Shown here piece after piece: positions 22,634-36,353 of a DNA stretch of 64,000 bases. This DNA is from Amaranthus tricolor (Eukaryota; Streptophyta; Magnoliopsida; Caryophyllales; Amaranthaceae): contig NC_080051.1 of NCBI RefSeq assembly GCF_026212465.1, positions 16,052,178 to 16,116,177 of the forward strand, written 5' to 3'. A program made the position numbers and the translations under genes. The notes beneath the pieces were generated by a model. It did not search any database, was not told the DNA's origin, and saw only the letters and a program-made list of their open reading frames with translations. Each line of letters starts with the position of its first letter. The stretch's first letter is position 1.

Positions 22634-23272
22634 TGAGCGACAACGGAAGCAACGATCGATGAACAATAATAAAACAATAAAGAAATTCAATGCAAACAAT
22701 AAGAATATGCCACAAGAGATTTATTGTGGTTCACTATCAATGTGATAGCTACGTCCACCAGCACCGAGATCGCAAAGAATTTACAAGATGAATCAAGTAC
22801 CACTCAAAAATAATAATAACTCTCTTGTGATCACTCTTAATTTGTCAATAAAAAACTCTAGTACTAATAGAAAGAAGTATTTATAGTAAAACCTAAATAC
22901 AAGATACTTGGGCTTCAAGTAACACCAAATAACCGACCAAAAGATGTGGAAAAATTGCTCCTCGTGCAAAAATAATTGTCGTCGAGTCGGCTGCACCTTA
23001 GTTCCACAAACTACCGAGTCGGCTTAATGTTTTGGACAAAACGCGATATTTGTCGGCACCAAATGTAGAGTCGGCGATCCTCCACTTGCCACGGAAGCCA
23101 ACTCGGGTTTGTCTTCTAGAAAATCCTCCAATTGATTCATTCACCAGCCGACTCGTGTTGAACCTTGACCACCCCAACGCCGAGTCGGCATTGGCTACTA
23201 GATTCACTTGCGAACCCAACCCTTGATTCATCTAAACACCAAGACAAGACTCGAGTCTAATCACCATTTTCA
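22634..23272 (-). repeat. Copia 5' LTR (right, uninterrupted)
   Basis: A 639-bp LTR matching the split left LTR along its whole length, with scattered substitutions. It carries the empty GTGATAGC site corresponding to the hAT insertion point. Confidence 0.87.
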
Positions 23273-23520
23273 AACACCAATTTTAAGACTTAAAAGACCA
23301 ATTGTTAGACTTAAAATTTTCATATCAACTTTAAAGTAGAATGACTCAAACTTTAAAGTTGATATAAACTATGATATTGATCTTTAAAGTCTTAAATTGG
23401 ATTTTTAAGTCTTGAAATTGTCCTTTCAAGTTTTAAAATTAGTATATCAGAATATTCTAAAAAACTCATTGGGCTTGGACCGGTTGCACGGCTAAGGCCG
23501 TCTCACAGGAGAGTATCTGC
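23273..23520. repeat. Copy of a dispersed AT-rich MITE-like repeat
   Basis: Internal words of the type TTTAAAGTCTTAAATTGGAT recur, then an end with GGTTGCACGGCTAAGGCCGTCTCACAGG. Related sequences occur at 33110-33264 with 43143-43430, and at 61600-61860. The Copia element probably inserted into one copy, since similar internal words lie at 15050-15227. Confidence 0.5.
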
Positions 23521-24465
23521 ACTCCAAAACTCTCAAACTGTAGCGATCAAATTCAAAGGTAGGCATGACAATGGGTCAAAGTGGGTTTGGATTATCCATC
23601 CTTTAACTTTTCGTCAGATAAAACTCGTGTTATGCGGATTTATAAAGTGAAATTATCAAAAACATTCATCACACATAATCAATGGATTAATTTTAGTTAA
23701 CGGTAAATGCAATTTTAATGAATACATCCTGAAAAAACTACTTATCAATAAGGTTCAATTTGAATTTTTTTTTTAAATTACGAGGTTATTAGATAACTTA
23801 TATATAAATAAAGGTAAATAAAATTCTAATCAGTTTCAAGTATAATATTATAATTAATAGGTAGTTTAAAGTATAATAATAGTATAATAATATGTCATAC
23901 AAAAACATTGTTAATGTCTTAATGATACTATAAGAAACATTAACAATTTATTTAATAGATGAATATGTCATATTAATAAATAATATGATGATTATTACTC
24001 TTTTTATTCGTTAGAGTTGTTACTTGATAAAAGACGAACTCTCTCTTCTCTCACCTTCTTTTTTCTCTTAAAAAAACCTAAGCCTCCATTGTTAAGTTTA
24101 GGGCTACTATCAACCTTATGCTTGATGATAAGCCCCCAATCTCTGTATTTTTGCTTTTTTTTTTTTACTTACAAGTAAAATCCATTTTCTCTATATTATA
24201 GAGCTATTCTATCTATTTATTGGATTCGATCTACCCGTATATTGGGTTTTAAAGTCTATCATGGTGATAGAGAGTGTGTTTTAGTATTAGATTTCCTTTA
24301 TAATGATCGTCACTTTTTCTATATAGAATTTTGTTAGATTAAAATTGTTGTGTATTTAATCGATTGTTACTTTATTGTAGATGTCATATGACATTTTTAT
24401 CAATGAATTACTAGGTTCTTTTCAAAAAAAAAATGTCATATAAATAAAAAGCCCTTATTTCCATT
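23521..24465. other. AT-rich DNA, no gene recognised
   Basis: No domain-bearing open frame. Nothing beyond A/T runs. Confidence 0.4.
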
Positions 24466-25450
24466 TATGGTAGTTGGGAAGACTCATATGCACTCCTTCC
24501 ATGCTTCTTAACGTATTGCAACAAACAAACCTCAACACAATTGTTGAATGGTTTTTCAATAAAGACAATGATACTTAGCTTGTATATAGTATTGCAGCAA
24601 CAAAGGAATCTTTTAGTATGGTTTCTTAGTCTTGTATACCTAGCAATAGCATTGAGAAGTTTTAAGTATTGCAAACCCTTTATTTCCATTGATAGTATAC
24701 GTGAATGATAAGTTTCGTATACGCTCTTAACTGTGAGTCTGTGACTACCCAAGATGGTAAAAATAGTATTTTTTTTCGTTTTCCCATATACAGGTTGAAA
24801 AAAATAATGCATAGGTACTTGATTTTAGTTCATGACTCAGATTTAAAGGCATATAACAAGAGAATGGGTTTATATGTCATATTTGATAGACATGGGAACA
24901 TGTTGACAACAATGGAAAAGATAGAATGGCATCCACCAAGCATATTACATATTTTGTATATATTATTTGCTTCGCAACTAACACTGAAACATAGAAAATT
25001 TGAAGTTGAAGAAGATACTTGGTTTGATTGCGATCATCAAAGCTTTGGAAAGAATTGAATATATAAAGCAAAAGGTTGGATTGATTAAGTACAAAAGATG
25101 TGTAAATGGTTGATGTGTCATGAAGGGGGATAATAGGTACAATAACTAGTTGTATTATTCAAATATGTGAAGATAGGTGTACGTTTCTTGCCTATGACGA
25201 CACTTGTAGACTTATTGTTATATTGTGTCAATGATTTACTTTGCTTGAAGGTGAGAAATTTCAAGTTAACGAAATGATGGTGGAAACATGTATACTTCTC
25301 GTGCCACAAAGATCATCACACCTAACACTGAGAAGGCTAATTTCCAAGATATTATAGCCTTTAATTATCGACAAGGCATATATCAAGTGAAGATCAGGCA
25401 AGGGGATAAAGGTAATCCAAAGGCTGCTAGAATAAATCTACTGACTTGGG
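24466..25450 (+). pseudogene. MULE transposase relic related to MULE1
   Basis: Pieces in three frames parallel the MULE1 transposase: a YGSWEDSY-like block near 24470 (MULE1: YGTWEDSY); YVIFDRHGNMLTTMEKIEWHPPS at about 24870-24945 (MULE1: CVISNRHAGILATMEESEWQPP); and YTSRATKIITPNTEKANFQ, then IAFNYRQGIYQVK at 25290-25400 (MULE1: YTSHATRIITRNTEKANFH). The catalytic DR aspartate is kept here, unlike MULE1. No TIRs were found. It is an old fragment of the same family. Confidence 0.75.
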
Positions 25451-28299
25451 AACCAAGACATGTACCTACAATAAAATTTAGATATGCCAATTACCCTACT
25501 CTTGTGTACTTGCCATCTGCATTCAAAGACAATTTTTTATGTGACGTCCGTCAAATTTTGTTACACCTTTGAGAGTTACACTAACAATATAGATGTTTTA
25601 TGCCGGTGATTGATTAGAATGTATAAAATACTATTTAATGTTCAACTTATAAACGAGTCTCGTAGAACAAATGTCCTTATAAATACTCTTTAATCAGGAG
25701 TTGAACATATGTTTGCTCCACGTCGCATTCTTTATTATATTTAATGTATTATTGATTTCATTCTACACTTACACAAAATTTTCTATTACTTCTTTCTTAT
25801 CTTATACTGATGCGTACTTGGATGGTTGTCTGGATCATCGTTTTATTTTAAGATATTCTGTTTTCTTAATTACAATAGGATCTCATGATTTTCCAAACAA
25901 TAATCGACACTATCTAAGTAAGGTGCTGAAGGTAAATGTTGAGGTGTATCTAGTACTATGTTCGAGTCTTATTGTATCTGCGACTTGTTGCTTGAGTTAC
26001 ATTGCCCTGAAATTAAAGTAGTCATCTTCTATTGTAAAAATGTTAATACCATATACTAATCTATTAATTTTGTTTATCATCAACGCACTAAGCACATTGA
26101 ACTTGATATTCACTTTAATCGAGAGAATGTCAAAAGTGGTGAAGTCGAGTTTTTCATGCACCTTGAAGGGCTTCATCACGTTCTCTTTGATGATATTCAA
26201 GACAGTCGTAATGTTTTCAACCCACCGACTCGATCGTGGGTGTAATAGAATAAATATTTTATAAAATATATTATCTATTTTTTAAATAGTTTAGTAGACC
26301 CTTTGATAAACCAATATACTCTTATGTACATTTGACATCATTAATGAGAAATAACACGATAAAGATTTCTATCACATTCTTCCATTCTTAGAGTAAGAAA
26401 GCTCTTGGAGCAAATAGGTGTATCCAATCAAGTATAAATTTAAATTAAGCCTTAAAATAAACTTAAGCTTGTTCAGTATTCATTATATCTTGACTTTCAT
26501 TAATAAGTACTCTAATCTTAAATACTTACACTTAAATGTGACATATGTGAAAATATGTCACTATTAATTGTAAATATTTGAGTCACTATTTAAATTTGAG
26601 TCCGTATTATTTCTACTCACAAACTCAATTTCTCTCTCTTTATTCATTTATATATTGCTTTAATTAATTTTATGATTTTATAATGTCTTTTTTATGGTGT
26701 ATTCTTTTTTATGGGTATGAGTTGCTGTCGTCATTCTCAACCCACACCCTAATCATAGTTTTTTGATGAGCAAGATACACTTGGTATGATGATGATGATT
26801 TTCTACCATGTACTACAACCCAAACTGGATAAAACATAAATAAAAAGTATAACTCCGATCGAGTTGCAAATTCACAAAGAAAAACAAATAGTTTATTATT
26901 AATATATCATTTTTAAAATTAAAAAGAACAAGGTAACAATATTATTATTATAGTTGTTATAATGACACAATAATAACTAGAGTCAAACAAAATTTAGATG
27001 ATAACAAATTCAATTATCATATATATATATATATAGTCTAAAGTATGTAAATCCTTGGCCTCGTATTGATGTCAATAAACGCCCATTATTTCGTTTTTGG
27101 CGCAAGTTCTATACTTAATCGTAGTTACGTTCTCCTCCACTTGACCCACTACTTCACAACATTCCCTTCTATTTCCCACCTGTTCATAATTAATTAATCA
27201 CCAAATTAATTAAACATTTAAAGAGAAAATTCTAGTAATTTCATCCAAGCTATAAACATGATGAATAAACAAGGTTGTATTCAAGTATTTATTTCGTCTC
27301 ATTTTAGCTTACAGATTTGGTTTTTGTATTGCCCGTATTCGTTACAGGGTAAGCAAAGGGAGAAAGATAATGAGGATTATAAGAGTATTTTCCATTTAAT
27401 TTTAATTTTCATAATAATAATAACAACTCTTTTTATATGAGACTATTCACATTTACATTTATTTTTAATTTTCAAATAATATTATTTCCCTGTTCTTTTT
27501 CGTTCTTCATGTTTACTTTTGCATAATTTTTAAAGTAAATTTTAAGTCTTAATATCTCTAAATATACATAATTAAAAATTTTAATAATTATATAATAAAA
27601 AAATTATACATTAAAATGGAAAGAACATTAAAGAACGAAAGGAGTATTACCTCTGTTACTTAAAGCCTATTTGCCATTTTGGGGTGTTCGGTATTCGATT
27701 AATTGTTTCCATAAATAATATTTTATTTATATTACAAATTTTGGACAAAAATAACTTTGTTCATCTACATTTTAATATTTCATTAATATTTATGATCCTA
27801 CTTATCTTCTACTAATTTCAATTCAACATTTTTATATTCCTGATAATCACTCTATGTTTCCTAGAAACTTTATAAAAACATTTTCTATTAGTTGTTGTCT
27901 TTATATTTTTCCTACTAATAATTTTCTCTTAATATTTTTTTTTGTTTATGGTCCATGCTTTTCCTCCATCAAATTTATTATTTAACAAAATAATAATTTC
28001 ACTACTTAAAAAATTCTATTTTTCTTTATTTTAGTAAAAATTTCTTGTGAGAAATTCATTAGGAAATGAAAGAGTTTTGTTTTTGAAAATGAATGAATTA
28101 TTACATTAAAAGGAAAGGGTAGCTAAGAAAATCCCATTTACTTCCTCCTATCCACCTTAAGTGTATCATTTTCTTATTTGGTCAAGTCACTTTAAATGTC
28201 TCATTTTTATATTAATTGGGTATGTTAACTTTACTAATTTATTCTTAGTAAACTTAACCTTTTCACACTTTTACACCTATTAATACCACTTTACCCCTA
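25451..28299. other. AT-rich intergenic DNA, no gene recognised
   Basis: Open frames at 25701-26021 and 26040-26264 are hydrophobic, of unlikely composition and without a known domain. A short (AT)n run lies near 27020. I searched on the minus strand for a last exon of the glycosyltransferase gene (CC-containing C-terminus) and saw none. Confidence 0.4.
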
Positions 28300-29817
28300 T
28301 TAAAATTTAAAAACACAATATTTTTTTTTCACATGTGATCCCATTTGATCACTTAGAAAATGGTGAAAAGTCAAATAATATACATTGAATGAATAGCACG
28401 CAGTATGATTTACCTCAGCAAAATATTTAGTAGCAGGAGAAATCACCATAATCTTTTGAATATAACTAGGAACGTATGAAGATGAATTATGACTAATCCT
28501 ACTTGGTGATGGAGCTACACAAGGCGGTAAATCCCTACCAAACCTTCGTGTATAATTCGCAACAATCCCATAAGAGTATTTCCCAACAGATTGTAAATAA
28601 AAAACATGAGGCATCTCACAAGGATTCTTAGAAACCCATCTAGTATTAAACATAAATGCTTGTTTAGCCGGTTTCCTCCACGCTAAAAACGTCTCAAGAG
28701 GCTTTTCCAACACACTCGGCTGTATAATCTGCTCGTACAAATCAACTGTATAACCCCATGCAACAGAATACGACCAATTATTGCTCTTATCATAACAAAT
28801 GGTTTGTTGTAATAGCCTTGATTGATCTGTATTTGCAGCTTTCATTAAATGGTTAAGGGATTCACTTCTGTTCATGTTTGGGAATAATGGATCAACACTG
28901 TCTAAATGATGAAGTGATAAAATTTCTGTTTGTGGGTGTGATGATAAGTACCCTGATAAGTCATTGTGCAGATCAATCTGATGAAACCCCTTTTCATGTG
29001 TTAGTGGGACCCCCAAATCAGATATACATGACTGTAAAAGATGATCACTCCCATAAACATAAGGGTATCTCTTAATACATGTATCCAAATTCTTTGTTAA
29101 GGCTTCAGCAAGAGGGTAACTTATAGCATAACCGGCACCACCAAATGCCATTTCAAATGAATTATCATAATTTGATAAAACACATTCTGAATTTTCTCCT
29201 ATGTAAAAATATTTTGTATGGTCATATTTTTGTAGAATATGTACCAAATTATCTATGAAAAGTATGGTGTCATCATCTACCATGACATACCATCTAATAG
29301 TTTGATCGTGAGCTTCTTTAAAAGTTTCTACAATGACTCTAACCATTCGAATTGCGCTCTTCATTGGATGTTTGTTGTAGGGTTCGTAGCGGATTGTGTT
29401 TTCGGAGACTCGATAAGGAGGAGAAGAGCTAGGCCATGGAAGATAATTTGAAGGTTCGCGGTCTAGGAAGACATACCCTTTTGTTATGTTAGGTTTCCAC
29501 CATGATTCTATGTAGGGTTTTCTATACTTCCAAGAGTTGATTGAACTTGCTATGCCTATTTCAAGGTGATTTATGTTTGTAGGGTTTTGATATTTGTTGT
29601 TTAAAGGTTGAGTTGGGTAAAGGGTTTGTCTTAGTTTAGCTAGGTATTGTGGTGATTGATCGAAACGACGATTTGATAGTAGCGTGTAGAATAGAAAGAG
29701 GAAAAAGCTGGTTACGATAAGTGGTTTGTATAGAGTGTTTATGTTTTTGGTTGATAAGAATGTGATCTTTTGGTTCAATGACGTTGGTTTATCTAAGATT
29801 TCAATTGAAGATGACAT
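28300..29817 (-). CDS. DUF604 / GT31-like glycosyltransferase (fringe-related)
   Basis: A 505-residue open frame of a type II membrane protein. A short cytosolic tail leads to a membrane anchor at about 32-48 (PLIVTSFFLFLFYTLL), then a stem and a GT31-like domain. The metal-binding DDD is at 181-183 in WYVMVDDDTILFIDNL. The fringe-like AFGGAGYAISYPLAEAL is at 224-240 and the DUF604 signatures YGSDHLLQSCISDLGVPLT and LSLHHLDSVDPLFPNM follow. ICYDK (340-344) and FNTRWVSKNPCEMPHVFYL close the domain. Family members are Golgi-located putative beta-1,3-glycosyltransferases of unknown acceptor. The last ~37 residues do not look like the family's usual Cys-rich end. A splice donor GAG|GTAAAT at 28414/28413 suggests that the frame reads into an intron or that the last exon is lost. 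Confidence 0.88.
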   Translation of the reverse strand: MSSSIEILDKPTSLNQKITFLSTKNINTLYKPLIVTSFFLFLFYTLLSNRRFDQSPQYLAKLRQTLYPTQPLNNKYQNPTNINHLEIGIASSINSWKYRKPYIESWWKPNITKGYVFLDREPSNYLPWPSSSPPYRVSENTIRYEPYNKHPMKSAIRMVRVIVETFKEAHDQTIRWYVMVDDDTILFIDNLVHILQKYDHTKYFYIGENSECVLSNYDNSFEMAFGGAGYAISYPLAEALTKNLDTCIKRYPYVYGSDHLLQSCISDLGVPLTHEKGFHQIDLHNDLSGYLSSHPQTEILSLHHLDSVDPLFPNMNRSESLNHLMKAANTDQSRLLQQTICYDKSNNWSYSVAWGYTVDLYEQIIQPSVLEKPLETFLAWRKPAKQAFMFNTRWVSKNPCEMPHVFYLQSVGKYSYGIVANYTRRFGRDLPPCVAPSPSRISHNSSSYVPSYIQKIMVISPATKYFAEVNHTACYSFNVYYLTFHHFLSDQMGSHVKKKYCVFKF

Positions 29818-31255
29818 TTTTTTGAGATTTCTAAGTAATTACAATCAAAATGTAGTTTAGGTTATTTAATAAATGTTATGGTATCAAATTATATACTTCA
29901 TGAAATATTATAAAAATTAGATTAAATTTCTATTGCATTGAAATTGTTTTTTGTTACATGAAAAATGCTGCTTAAGAGTTTGATGATGATGATACATGTG
30001 AAGGTCAATAATGTTGCTTTTAACCGTTTTGAATGTTATCAACAATCATGTGAGCAAAACAAGGATTTTTAAGGTGTTTATAGTTATAATAATAACATGA
30101 GTTATATGATAATTGTTAGTTTTGTCATACTATTTATTCATATTTCATAATATGAACGAGAACCTTGCATTTTGGGTTATGGGATTAATGATTTTGACAG
30201 GTAATATGGTGGGTCAATAAATTTCAATTGTGCACAAATCATGTCACATTCTTTATCTCTAAAAGTTTGGTACATCTTACCCCTATATTTCTCCCTATCT
30301 GTTTTGTTTAATGCATATATCAATGCATTTATTAAAGTTTTAAGACCTATAAATTAATATAATTAAAAATTTATAAAATTATAAATTTAATAAATCTTTG
30401 CATTGATATGAATCGAATAAGACTACAATTTATTAATTTTAAACTTACAGATTAAGTGTACGATACAAATTGAAAGTGATTGATAAATAATGTAAAAATA
30501 AATAAATAAATAGAGCGCCTAGGCTAGAAAGGATGGAATATAAATTTTATGTTTAGAATACTGTTGGAAGTAAATGGAAGATTTTTGTAAAAGAAAATAA
30601 GTCAGAGAATTGCGTAATTTAATAATTTAGCAATATAAATATTCCAAAATGCAAAGTGTAGCAAAATAAAGAAAATAGAAAAAATATGATATTAGTAGGA
30701 CAAAAGTGTTGGAGTAATTTTTAGCGTAAGAGCGTAGGTTGAAGCAACCTCCAAACAAGAAGAAAGTGCCTCGTGTCTAACATTGAGCCTAGGATTGTAG
30801 CAATCTGAAAAATTGAGTGTACAATTTTGCTTGATTTTCATTTACAATCAACATATTGCATGTTTAGCTTAATAGTCTGACCCTGCATAGTTAATTTAGC
30901 TTGATCCTTATTTAACATTTATGAAAAGCAAAAATTTCTAATTAATTACCGTGATTTATAAATCATCATAAAAAAGACAAAGTAAATACCAGTAAAGTAA
31001 ACAAAATGAAAAAAGTTATATAGCTTGTCTTATTATTACTCATATGCAAGCTATATATATAAGTAATCAGAAAACCCTAATACATAGAGCCCACTAGAAA
31101 TATATACAATAGACCCAAATACATAATAATCCCTACAGATAAACTAAAATTCTAAAAGCTCCAACATCAAATTACAAATAACCGTTGTTTACCTAAGCTA
31201 TCTCCTTCACAATCCACCAACATCAAATTATAACAATGTTAAACAACTCTGAAAG
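29818..31255. other. Upstream region of the glycosyltransferase gene and AT-rich DNA
   Basis: Contains the presumed promoter of the minus-strand glycosyltransferase. No further gene recognised. Confidence 0.4.
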
Positions 31256-31530
31256 CACTACAAGAAAAACCATTTTTAGCAACAAGTTTTAGCAACGACT
31301 ATTTTGTTATCGTTGCGAAATATAAACGTTGTTGCAAAACCCATTATTACTACTAAATAGTTGTTGCTATATATAAAATTCACTTCTCACCTCCTAATAA
31401 AAATCTACATGTTAGTCTACATCTTTAGCAATGACTAATTTAGTTGTTAAAACTAAATCTAGACATCGCAACAATATAAGCACTTAAAAAAATAACTATA
31501 TTGATACAACAATGTTGTTGTGAAAACTAT
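31256..31530. mobile_element. One end of a CACTA-like element
   Basis: CACTACAAGAAAAACCATTT at 31256 is the typical CACTA terminal motif. It is followed by subterminal repeats built on TAGCAACGAC/GTTGTTGC. No matching right end (TTTCTTGTAGTG) was seen within the next several kb, so this is a partial element or the far end has decayed. Confidence 0.45.
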
Positions 31531-31682
31531 TACTCAAATAAAAAGATACTCTATTCGTTCCTTAATAAAGTTCCCATGAAGTATGTTTATGGGATTAAGA
31601 ATAATAAAAACCTTTATATAGTGGATATTATATTTTATTGAAGAGAAATTTGCAAATAACAACCTTGAAAAAAAAAGATAAT

Positions 31683-31985
31683 GTCTGTTTTTTGTAAAAA
31701 TATTGTAATGATGGGCAAAAACGACGTTAAATATTTTTTTTCGGTCTACGTATCGAGAAATAGGCAAATAATTACTTGTTTCAACCGGATTTCCAAAAGA
31801 GTTATCCCATAAGGATAATCATGATGTTCGTTTTTTGAAAAAATATCATTATGATGGCCGGGTTAAAACGACGTTAAATATCTTTTTCGGTCTACGTATC
31901 GGGAAATAGGCAAATAAGTACTTGTTTAGACCGCATCTCTGAAAGAGATATCCTATAAGAGTAATCGCGACGTCCGTTTTTTAAA
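31683..31985. repeat. Tandem repeat, two units of about 145 bp
   Basis: GT(C/T)YGTTTTTT begins units at 31683, 31826 and 31972. Each full unit holds AAAACGACGTTAAATAT, TTTCGGTCTACGTATCG and GAAATAGGCAAATAA. The periods are 143 and 146 bp. Confidence 0.75.
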
Positions 31986-32039
31986 AAAGAAATCGTGGCT
32001 TTTTACTTATAAATCAAGCTTTCACTTATTTATCTTTTA

Positions 32040-32755
32040 TGTAGGAATTAACCGTGGGTTTTTAATCTTTAGATCTAAGATCCACATAATTCTCCTTAAT
32101 CTTAGGAATAAGGTAGTAATGGATAGTTATTTCCTTTTTATTAGCTAGTTGAGTTCCTATATAAAGGGAACTTGATTCAACCAAAAAATGCATTCGTATG
32201 AGCCTAAGAATCCATACGAAAGAGAATAATATTAGCAAGAAATATTTTTTTCAGAAATTGCCAATTAATTTATAATATTTTCTTGTGCAACTCCTTAATT
32301 TTATCTTTAAAAATTTATCCTTTGTAAAGGGTTTTTGAGAGAATTATTGTAATAAGATTTAGGTAAGTTTAGGGGAGAATTAGAAAGCTTCAAGTGAAGC
32401 TAGAGAATTGGAAAAACTTTGAGTAAAGCTAGAGAAGAGAGAAGCTTCGAGTGAAGCAAGAGAAAGAGAATTGGCCTAGTTAGAGAAGCTTCGAGTGAAG
32501 CAAGTTGTGTTTGTTTTATGTAATTGTAATGAATTGCCTAAAACATATTGGAGAGTTTTGAAATCCCGAGGGGCCGTGGTTTTTCCTTCTATTTAGGCCT
32601 AGAAGGTTCCACGTAAAATTGTGTTGTCTCTTTTACGTTTTCATTTTAAGTTTAAGTTTTAATTCCGCAAAAACAGGGCTAAAATACTTAAACTTATTTA
32701 AACAAAAATTCACCCTCCTTCTTGTTGTCGTTCACCATCTCTAATAGTTTCTACA
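32040..32755 (+). repeat. LTR fragment related to the MULE1-nested insertion
   Basis: Parallels 11898-13247 in opposite orientation: AATTGCCAATTAATTTATAA, TTTTCTTGTGCAACT, repeated GAGTGAAGC words, AAATCCCGAG, TTAATTCCGCAAAAACAGGG, and an end TCTAATAGTTTCTACA. A TATA-like TATATAAAGGGAAC is at about 32158. The left boundary is unclear. Confidence 0.55.
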
Positions 32756-33109
32756 CAAAAGAATACAAAACTTCAAAAGCTTCTCGAACCCTCAAAACCT
32801 GAAAACCTCCTTCATTCTCATCAAAAGTTGTCGCCACCACCCCACGGCTACATTACCCCCACGACGCCACCACCCACGTATGTTCCCACTAGGGTTGTTT
32901 AATGTGTCGTGCCCCATTTTGAGCCTTATCCGTCCTGTTTTTAGAAGGGCTTTGTAAGGGTCGGGCCAAAAATGGGCAGGGCCGAAAAACGAGCTCTACT
33001 ATAATTATAATAAAGCAGCCTATTAAAGGGCTCAATAAAGGTCGAAAACGGGCCTTTGTAAATAGCTTATAGCATAATTAAAGTATAATATAAGCTTATA
33101 AACAACATA

Positions 33110-33267
33110 TCTCCTCTAAGACGGTTGCACACATGCGACCACTCACAGGTTCAACCCATCATTTTAAACTTGTCATTTAAAGCTTGAATTGGATATTTTA
33201 GAACTTAATATAGGCATTTTAAATCTTAAATTTGACAAACTTTAAACCATTAGAATTAACATTCTAA
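33110..33267. repeat. Left half of a MITE-like repeat split by later insertions
   Basis: GACGGTTGCACACATGCGACC and internal words such as TTAAATCTTAAATTTGAC match the family at 23273-23520 and 61600-61860. Its continuation is 43143-43430, beyond the nested block. Confidence 0.45.
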
Positions 33268-33281
33268 GGTTTTGTTCTCTT

Positions 33282-33425
33282 CGTCTGATTTGATTGGATC
33301 TGATCTAAATTTACTATGCTCTGATTTGATTTGATCTAGTCAGATCTGGTCTGATTCAGTCTGATCTGATATGAATCTTTCTAATGTGGTCTGATCTGAT
33401 CTGATCTGGTCCGATCTGATCTTAT
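33282..33425. repeat. TCTGA-type pentanucleotide repeat, left block
   Basis: Imperfect array of GATCTGATCTG with variants TGATTTGATT and GGTCTGATC. A similar block in the same orientation is at 42950-43095. Confidence 0.7.
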
Positions 33426-33438
33426 TTAGTTTCATAAA

Positions 33439-33512
<74 letters not shown>

Positions 33513-33597
33513 GATTATTATTATTATCTAATTAAGAAATTAATTAATAAATATTAATATTAATTAATTAATTAATTAAATAATTAATTAATAATAC
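33439..33597. repeat. TTA microsatellite and AT-rich tail, duplicated copy A
   Basis: (TTA)n of about 30 units, then TTAAGAAATTAATTAATAAA and TATTAATTAATTAATTAAAT. The same composite recurs at 35326-35495 on the other side of MULE3. Confidence 0.75.
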
Positions 33598-35495
<1,898 letters not shown>

Positions 35496-35849
35496 ATAAT
35501 ATCATTAACGTTATTATAATTAATAAATAGTCATTTATACGTTATTATTATTATTATTTAATTCATTAACTAATCAATTAATTGATATTTTTAATTAATT
35601 AATTAATACAATAATATTATTACATTATTTATATTATTAAAATTATTATTTATGCATTTATTTATTAATTATTTAATTAATTAATTAATTAATTAATTAT
35701 TAAATATTAATTATAATAATAATAAGAATAATAATAATTAAATATTTAATTATTTATTTTTATTATTTAATTAATTAATTCGATAATAAGTTAGTATTGG
35801 TAATTATTATTATTATTATTAATTGAAAATATAAATTAATAACACCTAA

Positions 35850-35890
<41 letters not shown>

Positions 35891-36353
35891 GTTAAGAAAC
35901 TGTCTCTCTATCTTCTTTCTCTCTCTAAAAGCTCTCCTTGAAGGCGATTGTGGCATCATCTCCCCCATTTGTAGAGGAAGAGGTAGAGGTAGGGGAAGAC
36001 CAAGAAAACCAGTGTAGTTACGGTCACCCTCAGTTTTGAGGATCTCGACTGCTTCAGCTAGTTCCATTTCCTCTCACTCTGGGTATATGAGTAATCAGGA
36101 GAATGGCGCTTTGGAACCGAGTTGCCCTACTGGTTCAACGGCCAAAATGGAGACCAAGCTGGGTTTCTATTCTCCAAGGAACACCAAATGTTTCACAAAT
36201 GAAGCTCTCCCATTGAGATCTTCATCCAGAAAGAATTTATAGTCTCTGATTATGTACCGGTGGCATCTTCATCAGCAGACAAAGCAACTGCTATGTTTCG
36301 TCTAGAAATTGCGTGTGTAACAGGTACTCTTCCCCCTCCTAAACCTGTTAAGA

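Larger units (their letters stand above)
15228..23272 (-). mobile_element. Degenerate Ty1/Copia retrotransposon (minus strand) with nested hAT
   Basis: Two LTRs (15228-18793, holding the hAT insertion; and 22634-23272), a primer-binding site, a polypurine tract and a broken gag-pol between them. Without the hAT and its duplicated target the element is about 5.09 kb, a usual Copia size. LTRs begin TGA and end TTCA on the + strand. Flanking 5-mers do not match clearly, so the target duplication has decayed or the ends are off by a few bases. The flanks are an AT-rich repeat with the word CTTAAAAGACCAATT. Confidence 0.88.

Noticed and set aside
7074..23520. Idea that MULE1 and Copia both sit in one MITE whose left end is at about 7020
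   Set aside because: The match of GGTGAGACCGTTGTGATAGG to the 23.5-kb end is weak and may be chance, so I did not annotate it as one element.
24465..24812. 115-residue minus-strand frame
   Set aside because: It is antisense to the MULE transposase relic, whose + strand pieces align with MULE1.
25701..26264. Hydrophobic open frames considered as membrane proteins
   Set aside because: AT-rich translation gives Ile/Leu/Phe runs by chance; no start context, splice structure or family similarity.
33439..33530. Regular TTA repeats considered as a CRISPR-like array
   Set aside because: It is a simple trinucleotide microsatellite without spacers, in a plant genome.
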